The position numbers were made by a program, and so were the translations under genes. The notes below the pieces were generated by a model. That model saw nothing but the letters and a program-made list of their open reading frames with translations, searched no databases and was not told the DNA's origin. A stretch of 30,175 nt of DNA from Saprolegnia diclina VS20 (Eukaryota; Oomycota; Saprolegniomycetes; Saprolegniales; Saprolegniaceae), in NCBI RefSeq assembly GCF_000281045.1, contig NW_008246071.1, forward strand, positions 336,373 to 366,547, read 5' to 3'. Every line of letters begins with the position of its first letter. Position 1 is the first letter of the stretch. Positions 1-8,060 of the stretch are shown in pieces.

Positions 1-197
1 GGTTTGCGTCACCGACACATCTTTGCCTGGCGCACGTGGCAAGTGGGCGCCGGGTACTCTTCTCTTGGCGAGGGCCCGCCGCTTGCCTTGCAGAGTGTGT
101 CGTCGTCAGAGCTGGTGGTCGCGTCGGAGGTCATGTTTTCGGTCGTCGATCGTTTGTTCGCGAAGCTCCCGCCGGATCGCCAGGCACGAGCCTCCAG

Positions 198-255
198 CCA
201 ATAAGATTGCGCATTTGCAACCGCCAATCAGGTGCGGCGACGGGTGAGGGCCAAT
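198..255 (+). promoter_or_regulatory. Promoter region of NDOR1 with three CCAAT boxes
   Basis: CCAAT lies at 198-202, 224-228 and 251-255, within 75 bp of the NDOR1 start codon at 273. CCAAT boxes are bound by the NF-Y complex in eukaryotes; use here is inferred. Bases 1-197 hold no gene that I recognise. Confidence 0.4.
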
Positions 256-272
256 CCAAGAAAGGCGGCCCG

Positions 273-2305
273 ATGCTGCACGTGCTGTATGGGAGCGCGA
301 CGGGCACGGCGGCCGACGTCGCCGAGATGGTAGGTCGCATGGCGGCCGCGCGCCAGGTCCCATGCGCCGTCTCTGCGATGGACGACTTTCCGATCGCGTC
401 GCTGCCGAGCCAGCGCTACGTTGTGTTTATCGTCGCTAGCAGCGGCGACGGCGAAGCGCCCGAGAACATGGCGCAATCGTGGAAGTTTCTTTTGCGCAAG
501 AGCTTGGCCGCCGACTCGTTAGCCAACGTCCGCGTCGCCATCTTTGGTCTCGGCGACTCGAGCTACGCCAAGTACAACGCAGTAGCCCGCCGCTTGCAGG
601 TCCGTGTGCTTCAACTTGCAAGAGATACTCACCCCGTTATGGTGATGGTAGGCGCGCCTTATTCAGCTGGGCGCGACCGAGATCGTCGAGCGTGGGCTCG
701 GCGATGACCAGCACGAGCTGGGCTTCTATGGCGCGCTGAACCCATGGCTCGAGAAGCTGTGGGGAACGGTCTTGGCCCTGCCACCGTTCCAGCTACCGGA
801 CGGTTTTGTCGTCGATGACACACCGCGCCTGACGCCGCCCCAGTACCACGTGACACAAGTGGCGGCAACGACCGCGTCCTCGGTGCCACACACGTTCTAC
901 GCCGCGCCCAAGACGGTACTCTCGGCGCACAACGGCGAGATCCTCATGGCCACCGTCGCAGCCAACGACCGGCTGACGGCCGCCGATTGGACGCAGGACG
1001 TCCGGCACCTCGTGCTCGACATGTCGTCGGCGCCCGTGCCGTATGCCCCCGGTGACATTGCGCTCTTGTACCCAGAGAACACGGACACGGCCGCAATCGA
1101 TCGGTTCCTTCACCGCCTCGGGCTCGTGCGCGGCACGCAGCTCGTCATTTCGCGCGTCGACGGCGCGCCAGCGAGTATCCCGTCGCCCGTCTCGGTGGAC
1201 GATCTCATGCGCAAATACCTCGACATCTTTGGCACGCCGCGCCGGTCGTTTTTTGAGCGGCTCTCGCTCTTTGCATCGGACCCGGACGAGCGCGAGAAGC
1301 TGCTCGAGCTCGCGTCGCCGAGTGGCGCGGATCTTTTGAGCGACTATTGCACGCGCGAGAAGCGAACATACGTCGAGGCAAGTGCAACCAGCTGCGCCCC
1401 GTGGCACCCGTTCACATCCGCTGATGATGATGTATAGGTGTTTGAGGACTTTGCGTCCGTGGCTGTGCCACTCGAGTGTCTTGTCGAATTCATTCCGCGG
1501 CTGCAGCCACGATCGTACTCGATCGCGTCGGCCTCCGGGACCCACCCGTCTTCGGTCGGTTGAAGCTACTACTCTTCGGTGCACCTGCTTATCCACGCCT
1601 AGATTGAACTGACCATCGCCCTCGTCGAGTTCCAAACGCCCTACAAACGCCCCAAGAAAGGGATCTGTTCCGCGTACGTGGCATCGCTTCCTGTCGGGGC
1701 GACGCTTCCGATCTGGATCAAGGCCGGCCTCTTTGCGCCACCGCCGCCAAATGCCAACGTGCTGCTCATTGGACCTGGCACGGGCGTCGCCGTCATGCGC
1801 GCGCTCATTCAAAGCCGAGCGGCGACTGCAACGGCCACGGGCGAGACCCACTTGTTTGTTGGGTGCCGCCACGCCGCCAAGGTGCGTCCCACTCTGGCCC
1901 TTGCCTGTGATCGGCTGGTTGAAGTAGCGTGCCAACTAGGACTTTCTATACGAAGGGGAGTGGCAGACACTCGTGTCCACGCGCTCGCTCACGTCTCTCC
2001 ACGCGGCGTTCTCGCGCGACTTTGGCTACAAGCTCTACGTGCAAGCCAAGCTCGCCGAAGCCAGCGCCATGGTCTTCCGCGTCCTCGCCAATGTACGTGA
2101 CGGCAGTGCCATGGAACGCACTAATGACTTTGCACAGGGCGGCTACTGCTTCGTGGCCGGCTCGGCCAAGCGCATGCCGACAGATGTGTACGAGGCGATT
2201 CGGGACATCGTCGTCAACGAAGGCCAAGTATCCTTGAAGGAGGCCGAGACGTTTATGAAGAGCTTGGTCCGCCACAAGCGGTATGTGGTCGAGTCGTGGT
2301 CCTAG
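273..2305 (+). CDS. NDOR1: NADPH-dependent diflavin oxidoreductase 1 (NDOR1/Tah18), 6 exons
   Basis: This enzyme passes electrons from NADPH through FAD and FMN to anamorsin/Dre2 for cytosolic Fe-S cluster assembly. Predicted exons are 273-599, 667-1377, 1438-1554, 1603-1881, 1940-2092 and 2138-2305. They join in phase to 584 residues, close to the human protein (about 597). The N-terminus is a flavodoxin domain (LYGSATGTAADVAE, FGLGDSSYAKYN, LGDDQHELG). It is followed by the FAD domain (RSYSIASA, GICSAYVASL), the NADPH site (LIGPGTGVAVMR, where the family usually has GTGVAPFR), VGCRHAAKDFLYEGEW and GSAKRMPTDV. The ATG at 273 is chosen because the flavodoxin strand begins right after it; the open frame further upstream is promoter-like. 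The second intron (1378-1437) appears to be GC-AG. The gene converges on the small gene ending at 2464. Confidence 0.93.
1378..1437 (+). other. GC-AG intron in NDOR1
   Basis: The donor reads GAG|GCAAGT and the acceptor TATAG|GTG, phase 0, 60 bp. GC donors normally sit in an otherwise ideal AG|GCAAGT context, as here. A competing GT donor six bases upstream (1372) would delete two residues (VE) that the recalled human sequence (RRTILEVLCDF) has counterparts for, so the GC donor is preferred. Confidence 0.6.
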
Positions 2306-2439
2306 TCGACGTAATCCAAATACATCGCGGAGAGAAGCGCAAAGCTAAGGATGGGCAAGGAGATGGGAAGGATGATGGGAGTCGTAGAAGTACATGAGTA
2401 TAATGATGCGATAGTTGATAGGGATGTTTAAATACTAGA

Positions 2440-2445
2440 TATATA
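2440..2445. terminator. TATATA element in the convergent 3' flank of NDOR1 and the Kre9-like gene
   Basis: An AT-rich tract with a palindromic TATATA lies 135 bp past the NDOR1 stop and 19 bp past the stop of the opposing gene. It resembles the UAUAUA efficiency element of yeast 3' ends. Its role here is inferred from its repeated placement in the window (7949, 18092, 19129). Confidence 0.3.
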
Positions 2446-2463
2446 AGTTACGGCGCGGTCACC

Positions 2464-2943
2464 TTACTCTCCGATCGAGAAGGTTTCGCTGTCGACGAAG
2501 AGCTTGCCGTCCATCGACATGAAGCGCACAAAGTAGTCCTTGTCCTTCGTGAGCGACGCAGGTACTTGTTTCAGCACAAAGAGACCGTTGTTCTCGACGT
2601 GATCGGCGATGATCGTGTACGACCGCGTGTTGGTCAGTGAGCTCTTCTGAAGCAAGACGATGCGGATCTCGGCGACCGAGATGTCGAGCGGCGCCCACTG
2701 CAGGATTGCGGGCTGGCTGCGGCGCCAGTGGGTCTGCTGCTTGGGCGCGCGGACGTTGAGGAGCTTGGGCGTCGTGGCCGCGCGGGCGAGGTTGCCCCAG
2801 CTCTTGGAGCGCACGAGCTGGCGCGGCGACGTCTCGGGCGTCGAGGGCAGCTCGGGAATGTCCATCGCGCTGTTGTGTTCGTAGCCAAAGATCTCATCTT
2901 GGTTGTTCGTCGTCATCGGGGTCATGGTCTCGCACTCCAACAT
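2464..2943 (-). CDS. Small protein with a Kre9/KNH-like beta-sandwich domain
   Basis: A single-exon frame of 159 residues, if it starts at the ATG whose first base is 2943. An in-frame ATG at 3021 would add 26 residues. The N-terminal half is polar and probably disordered. The last 80 residues read like the Kre9/KNH Ig-like family (PF10342): a tryptophan start (LQWAPLDIS), a strand with IRIVLLQK, then an NNGLFVLKQVPASL turn, DYFVRF, and a final SETFSI strand. Fungal Kre9-type proteins are secreted or GPI-anchored. This one has no visible signal peptide and no C-terminal hydrophobic segment, so it is probably intracellular. The domain assignment is pattern recognition, not a search result. Confidence 0.55.
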   Translation of the reverse strand: MLECETMTPMTTNNQDEIFGYEHNSAMDIPELPSTPETSPRQLVRSKSWGNLARAATTPKLLNVRAPKQQTHWRRSQPAILQWAPLDISVAEIRIVLLQKSSLTNTRSYTIIADHVENNGLFVLKQVPASLTKDKDYFVRFMSMDGKLFVDSETFSIGE

Positions 2944-4155
2944 GGTGGTGGGTAGTCTGTCGGTCGTCGCTGGAGGTCTTCTCGGGTCGCGAGAAAATTC
3001 GGAAATGATGGCTTGCAGCATCCGGCGGCGTCCGAGATGTGTTTAAACGCACCCCCAGCTGGGTTTGGCGCACGTTTGACCCGGACATTTCTTATGGGCG
3101 TGTGACGCATGTTTTATTCGACCGCCGATTGGCCACGTGCGGAATCTCGCGTGTTGATTGGCCATAAAGCCGGCAACGTGCGCATGTTTCATCCAATCAG
3201 CGCGTGGGGATACAAAGCACGGCGTTTTGGACACAAGAAAGTTTCAATAAAATTGTGGTCGCCGGATGATTATTATGGCGTCGATTGGGCCGCGCAAACC
3301 AGCAGAGACAGGCTATGGACATGAGGTTTTGCCTGCTTTTCTGGGGAGAAAAAAACGTGACAAGAGCGGTCTCCAGCACCACGAGGTCAAGCGGCATGTC
3401 GTTCGCCCGCAACACACTTGCCGTCGTGAGTGCCAAGGGTACGACACACATTATATCGCCGTGCCTCCCTTGAAGCGACCGTTGGCCTTCGGTTGCTTAC
3501 GCACGCCTTTTTTCGGCGTGCCACTTGCGACGACAGCGGCTCTGCCCACGCTTTTATCTTTTTTATCTCATACGCTGGCGATGACGGTGTCGCGAATCTT
3601 AATCTCTTTCGAAACAGCACTCTCAGGATGCCCATGGAAGCCGGCGCTTCGATAAGAAGAATTTGGCCTTGTCGTTGTAGTAGCTGGACCACGCAGCTGC
3701 GTGTGATGGATTTCGTTCAGCTCCCGATGTCGACGATCGCGAGGTGTCTTTGTTACCGTGCAATGCACGTGTCAGGCTCGACCAGTCCGCAGTAGAGTTC
3801 CGACACGCGCAATAGAAGAGGCATCACTGCATCTTTGCGGCGAGAGGACTGGCCCGCCGAGATGCACTTACAAAATTCATTTGAAATAGACGCGCTGCTG
3901 TCGCATACCGCACGCGGCCGCGTGCCATGACGGCTTCTGGTGTTGGACAGGAGGCGACTCTGAAGCTTCTGCGCAATCAGATGCGCCACGACCGTCATTC
4001 TGCTTGGACCAAATTTCCAGCTGCGTATCCGGATTTCGAAGCTTCCGGACAAATTCACTCTTGCGCTTTGTATGCGTTTCTTCGAGAGCCGCCTCCGGAT
4101 ACGCATTCTTTTTCCGGTCAATTGCCAACGGGACGCGACGCACAGCACGAGCACG
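2944..4155. other. 1.2 kb without a confidently recognised gene
   Basis: This stretch separates the Kre9-like gene (-) from MAD2 (+). CCAAT-type boxes lie at 3128-3132 and 3157-3161 (minus orientation) and 3193-3197 (plus), suggesting a promoter block. A minus-strand open frame at 3387-3692 and a short minus frame from an ATG at 3824 (beginning MPLLLRVSEL) could be joined in phase through an intron with a GTAACA donor. However, at least two other frames here look equally coding-like, so I could not settle a gene model. A small, intron-rich minus-strand gene is possible. Confidence 0.35.
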
Positions 4156-5020
4156 ATGGTGGGCCAAGTACGACGACGACGATGGCGTGCGTCAGCCATG
4201 GCGACAGCTCATCACGCTGGCGTAGGAGCAAGCACAGACGCAGAAGGCCATCACGCTCAAGGGCTCGGCGGCGATCGTAACCGAGTTCTTTGCCTTTAGC
4301 ATCAACAAGTACGTCCAACGCAATCGCGAGCCAACGCTGATCCTGCGCCTTTAGTATTCTCTACCAGCGTGGCATCTACCCGCCGGAAAGCTTCACACGC
4401 GTGTCCAAGTATGGCCTCGCCATGGTGGTCACGGCCGACGAGAAGCTCAAGGCCTTCTTGGCGACCGTGCTCGAGCAGCTCTCTGGTGGACAGCCCCCTT
4501 TCTGCAGGCGGACTGAGGTGTTGTGCATAGGATGGCTCGTAGCAGGTCACGTCCAGAAGCTTGTGCTGGTTGTCGCAGGCGTGGATTCGAACTCGGTCTT
4601 GGAACGATGGGTTTTTGATGTGTTCGCCGAGCCGCCGAACGAGCACGGGTACCAACAGCGTACGCACGAACAGCCTGTCTCACACGTGCATGCTAGCGAC
4701 CGCATCTCGACCAAGGACGAGCGCGAAATCATGAGCGAAATCCAAGCCATCATGCGCCAGATTACTGCCAGCGTGTCGTTTCTCCCCCTTCTCAACGAGG
4801 CGTGTGCGTTCGACCTCCTCCTGTACACGGACAAGGACCTCGAGATTCCCCAGGCGTGGGAAGAGTCGGATCCGCGCTTCGTCGAGAACTCGATGCAAGT
4901 GCGTTTGCGTTCGTTCACGACCAAGGTACAGATCTATCCCGATGGCTCTGAACGCCATGTTGCCAGATCCATCGCGTGGACACGCTCGTGGCGTACAAGG
5001 ACCCGGATGCGACGGCGTAG
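4156..5020 (+). CDS. MAD2: Spindle assembly checkpoint protein MAD2 (HORMA domain), 6 exons
   Basis: MAD2 binds Mad1 and Cdc20 and holds back the anaphase-promoting complex until kinetochores are attached. Predicted exons are 4156-4167, 4226-4308, 4355-4485, 4531-4648, 4697-4925 and 4967-5020. They join in phase to 208 residues (human MAD2L1 has 205). Recognisable blocks are ITLKGSAAIVTEFFAFSIN, NILYQRGIYPPESFTRV, KYGLAMVVTAD, VQKLVLVVAG, VLERWVFDV, IMRQITASVSFLPLL, FDLLLYTDKD, and the C-terminal safety-belt region VRLRSFTTK/IHRVDTLVAYKDP. The first exon codes only MVGQ and is the least certain part. Introns 3 and 4 are 45 and 48 bp, multiples of three with no in-frame stop, so their retention would leave the frame open. 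The gene ends 42 bp from the convergent SPCS2. Confidence 0.95.
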
Positions 5021-5062
5021 AGACCGACGCCCGGACAATGTATATGGGAATGGATGATTATC

Positions 5063-5878
5063 TTAGTCGGTCTTGGCCTTGGTGTACTTGGCGACCAAGG
5101 CGCCGACCTCCTTGTGGAACGCAGGGCTGTCGAAGTGGCCCTCTTCGTCAAAGAACGTGCCAATGTACAGCTCGGCCTTGACCTTCTTGGACGGCGTGAG
5201 CGTCGACTCGAACGTCAGGTGGTAGTGGTCCTTGTACTGCGGAATGCGCGTACGAACGTAAAACTGATCCTCGGGCCGCGCCTGTGGGATGTCAGATCAT
5301 CGAGATGTGGCGATTGAAGATGCGCACCGTATCCGGGTAGACGCGTGCAATGATGTCCTTCTCGATGAACATGAGGTAGCCCGTGAGAAGCGAGTTGAGC
5401 ACAAAGAAGCTAGCCATAGAGGATGAGGACAGGAACAGAGCGATGGGATGTGGCATACCCGCCTGCGCACGCAAGGATGATGTTGCTGTCGTCCGGGAAC
5501 GGCGTCTCGTGCCACACCGTGCCAATGGCAAAGGCGATTGCGACGACCATCGTGAGCATCTTGAGGTTGTCCGTCTTGTAGTTGAAGCCGTACTTGACCT
5601 CGTCCTTGAGGTGCTCGACGACGCTGTCATCGAGGAGGTTCTTCACCGCGGCCTGGTCGCCCGTGTCGATCTTCGTGAGCGCTACTCATGCCCATGAGTG
5701 TCCTCTCCACGCAGTCGACCATGCATCTCGTACGCTTCTCTTCCTCGACCTCGTCGATATCCTCATCTTCGTCCTTCCGGCGGGAAAACCAGGCGCCCAT
5801 CTTGCGTCGCAATGTATTCCGGTCTGTCCCCACATGCCACGCGGCCAAATTGAAAAGACCTCTCTTTTTCGATGCCAT
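5063..5878 (-). CDS. SPCS2: Signal peptidase complex subunit 2 (SPC25 family), 4 exons
   Basis: This is a non-catalytic subunit of the ER signal peptidase that links the complex to the translocon. Predicted exons on the minus strand are 5878-5734, 5681-5459, 5409-5328 and 5281-5063, with phases agreeing at each join, giving 222 residues (human about 226). The sequence has the family pattern: IDTGDQAAVKNLLDDSV, two membrane segments (about MLTMVVAIAFAIGTVW and FFVLNSLLTGYLMF) separated by HETPFPDDSN, then the cytosolic part ending YHLTFESTL...KAELYIGTFFDEEGHFDSPAFHKEV. An in-frame ATG at 5800 (MGAWFSRRKDED) would shorten the N-terminus by 26 residues. It may be the true start, because a TATAATA-like stretch lies only a few bases from 5878. 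Confidence 0.9.
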
Positions 5879-6399
5879 CGTATCATATTATAGAGTACAC
5901 TGAAATAGTGTAAATGTCTCCACCAACTATTATGTTGGCCGCTGCAGATGCAAGCGATACTGTGCTAACTACCCTTTCAACCCACCCTGCAGACAGCAGC
6001 ACGCGTGAATGCAACCGCAGCGGGCCAATGTACCCTCGAATACGCACCAGCACCACGGAACCATACACTATTTCAAAAATACTTTCTGATTGGACAAAAT
6101 ACAGGCCAATGGTGAGGCGACAAATGAATCCTCCCGACCAAGGCCGACGTCATCATTTTGCATCCACGAGGCAGCCGCGCGGTGGGAAGAGTCACACGGG
6201 CGCATGGACCATGGCTTCAAGTTGCCGCTTTGGCGCGTGCGAAGGGACAGGTTATAGGCGTGAGCAAGCCCATTAGCGCATCGAGCGTAACCCTCGGATT
6301 GCAGCGGCCGTAATCGCAATCCAAAAAATAATTCAGAAAATTTAAATAAAACCGACCGAATCTTTCGTCGTCAGGGTCGCGACGAGAAGTGCGAAAGCG
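5879..6399. other. Divergent promoter region between SPCS2 and the BT1 transporter
   Basis: About 520 bp without a recognisable gene. It holds ATTGG at 6089-6093 and CCAAT at 6106-6110, and an AT-rich block near 6325-6352 just before the BT1 start. A perfect 12-bp inverted repeat (TGAAATAGTGTA at 5901-5912 and its complement at 6064-6075) brackets 151 bp. I see no flanking duplication, so I do not call it a transposon. Open frames here have no family resemblance. Confidence 0.5.
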
Positions 6400-7893
6400 A
6401 TGGAGCCCGCTGACGTCACCGACGACGAACGTCGCCGCTGCTGCGTCTCGCCGTTCGGCGCCTGCGGGCGCTGGCTACGCAGCCTCGTCGAGCTCTACGG
6501 CCTCCGGACGCTGGCCGTGCTCTGCGGCACCAACTTGCTCTCGGGCCTCATCTCGATCGACCTCTTCGCCGTCGACTACATGTTCAAGGACGAGTTCCAT
6601 CTGAGCCCATCGTCGGCACAGATCTCGACGACGACGCTCATGCTGCCATGGGCGCTCAAGCCGATCTGGGGTCTCATCACGGACACGGTCTCGATCGGCG
6701 GCTTCCACCGCAAACCGTTCTACGTCCTCTGCGGCTGCTTGGCCTTTTGCTGCACGTCGCTGCTGGGGCTGCCAAACGTCGTGAGCTCCTATGAGCTCGC
6801 ATTGGGCGTGCTCCTCCTGCGCTCGGTCGGGTACGCGTTCATTGACGTCATCATCGACGCGGTCCTCGCGGAGCAAGCGCGCAAGGACGTGGCGTCGGGC
6901 GCGCAGAACCTCCAGAGCATTGCGTCCTTCCACAAGGCGCTCGGCGTCGTGCTCGCATCGATCCTCAAGGGCCCACTCATCACTGCCCTCGGCCCCCGGC
7001 GCGTCTTTACCGTCATGTCGTTCGTCATGCCTCTGCCGTACGTCGTGCTCTCGTGCGTCATGGTCGAGGCCCGCAATCATTGCACCGACTCGATCCGCGT
7101 CCGCATGCGGCGGCAGAGCCGACTGCTCGCGACCTCGTTCGCATCGCCGCTCGTGTGGCGGCCGGCGCTCTTCCTCCTCCTCTCGATCTCGCTCTCGCCG
7201 ACGATCGTCCAGGTTTACTTTTACTTTGCGACGAGCGAGCTCGGCTTTTCGCCCAACTTTATCGCGTCGCTCTCGCTGATTGGCGCGCTCACGGCCATGG
7301 CCACGACCCTCTTGTACCAAGCCAAGATGAAGCACGTCGCGTTCCGGTCCGTCTTTGTTGGCAGCCAAATCGGGGTCGTCTGTGCCAACGCCGCGACGCT
7401 CCTCCTCGTGACGCGCACCAACGTGAGTCTCGGGATTCCCGACAAGGCATTTGTGATTGGCGAAGACATTGCGATCGTCATTGTCAAGTACATGCAGATC
7501 ATGCCCATCACGGTGCTCTGCGCCAAGCTCTGCCCACGCGGCGTCGAAGGCACGATGTTTGCGGGCTTTGACTCGATCATGAACGGCTCGTACCTCATAT
7601 CCGGCTACCTCGGCGCGCTCATTGCGCAGCACGCGGGCATCACCGAGCGCAACTTTGAGCACCTCTGGATCGTCCAGCTCATCATTGTCGGTTCGCGCTT
7701 GCTCCCGTTCTTCTTTGTGTTTTGGCTCATTTCCGACGACATCAACGTCCTGACCACCAACGCCGCGCCAGCCGAGCACGACGGCAATACTGGCAAGAAG
7801 GACGCCCACGCAGCGCTGCGAAAAGACATTCTCATGCTACCGCCCGTGGACGCGGTGGCGAGTGTGACCGAACTGCAGATCCGACACGTTTAG
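6400..7893 (+). CDS. BT1/folate-biopterin transporter family protein
   Basis: A single-exon, 497-residue polytopic membrane protein of the BT1/FBT family (PF03092, major-facilitator-like). After a short acidic, cysteine-containing N-terminus, hydrophobic segments start near residue 35 and recur to about residue 435. Family hallmarks are LPWALKPIWGLITDTVSIGG followed by HRKPFYVLCG (about 82-112), the block AFIDVIIDAVLAEQARKD (about 146-163) between helices, and a late GVEGTMFAGFDSIMN motif. Both termini appear cytosolic. The substrate cannot be read from the sequence: members move folates, pterins or S-adenosylmethionine, and the family is large in oomycetes. The ATG at 6400 follows an AT-rich leader. 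The gene converges on the DUF6604-like gene with 167 bp between stops. Confidence 0.9.
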   Translation: MEPADVTDDERRRCCVSPFGACGRWLRSLVELYGLRTLAVLCGTNLLSGLISIDLFAVDYMFKDEFHLSPSSAQISTTTLMLPWALKPIWGLITDTVSIGGFHRKPFYVLCGCLAFCCTSLLGLPNVVSSYELALGVLLLRSVGYAFIDVIIDAVLAEQARKDVASGAQNLQSIASFHKALGVVLASILKGPLITALGPRRVFTVMSFVMPLPYVVLSCVMVEARNHCTDSIRVRMRRQSRLLATSFASPLVWRPALFLLLSISLSPTIVQVYFYFATSELGFSPNFIASLSLIGALTAMATTLLYQAKMKHVAFRSVFVGSQIGVVCANAATLLLVTRTNVSLGIPDKAFVIGEDIAIVIVKYMQIMPITVLCAKLCPRGVEGTMFAGFDSIMNGSYLISGYLGALIAQHAGITERNFEHLWIVQLIIVGSRLLPFFFVFWLISDDINVLTTNAAPAEHDGNTGKKDAHAALRKDILMLPPVDAVASVTELQIRHV

Positions 7894-7948
7894 CGACACG
7901 TCTATCACTGCTGGCGTGATCTAGTGTGTGCTGGAATGTACTGTCTTT

Positions 7949-7956
7949 TATATATA
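7949..7956. terminator. TATATATA element between convergent stop codons
   Basis: The palindromic TATATATA lies 56 bp after the BT1 stop and about 105 bp past the stop of the opposing DUF6604-like gene. It could act in 3' end formation on both strands; this is inferred from placement. Confidence 0.3.
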
Positions 7957-8060
7957 TTGTCATGCGACGACGAGACTACGTGGGCAAATGAAAGTGTCAT
8001 GTCATAAGGACAATCAGTTCTGATGGGTGCGAGGGGTGGCTCGGGTTGACGTGTATGACA

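Noticed and set aside
1-272. Short open frames before NDOR1
   Set aside because: None resembles a protein family, and the stretch carries three CCAAT boxes, so it reads as promoter.
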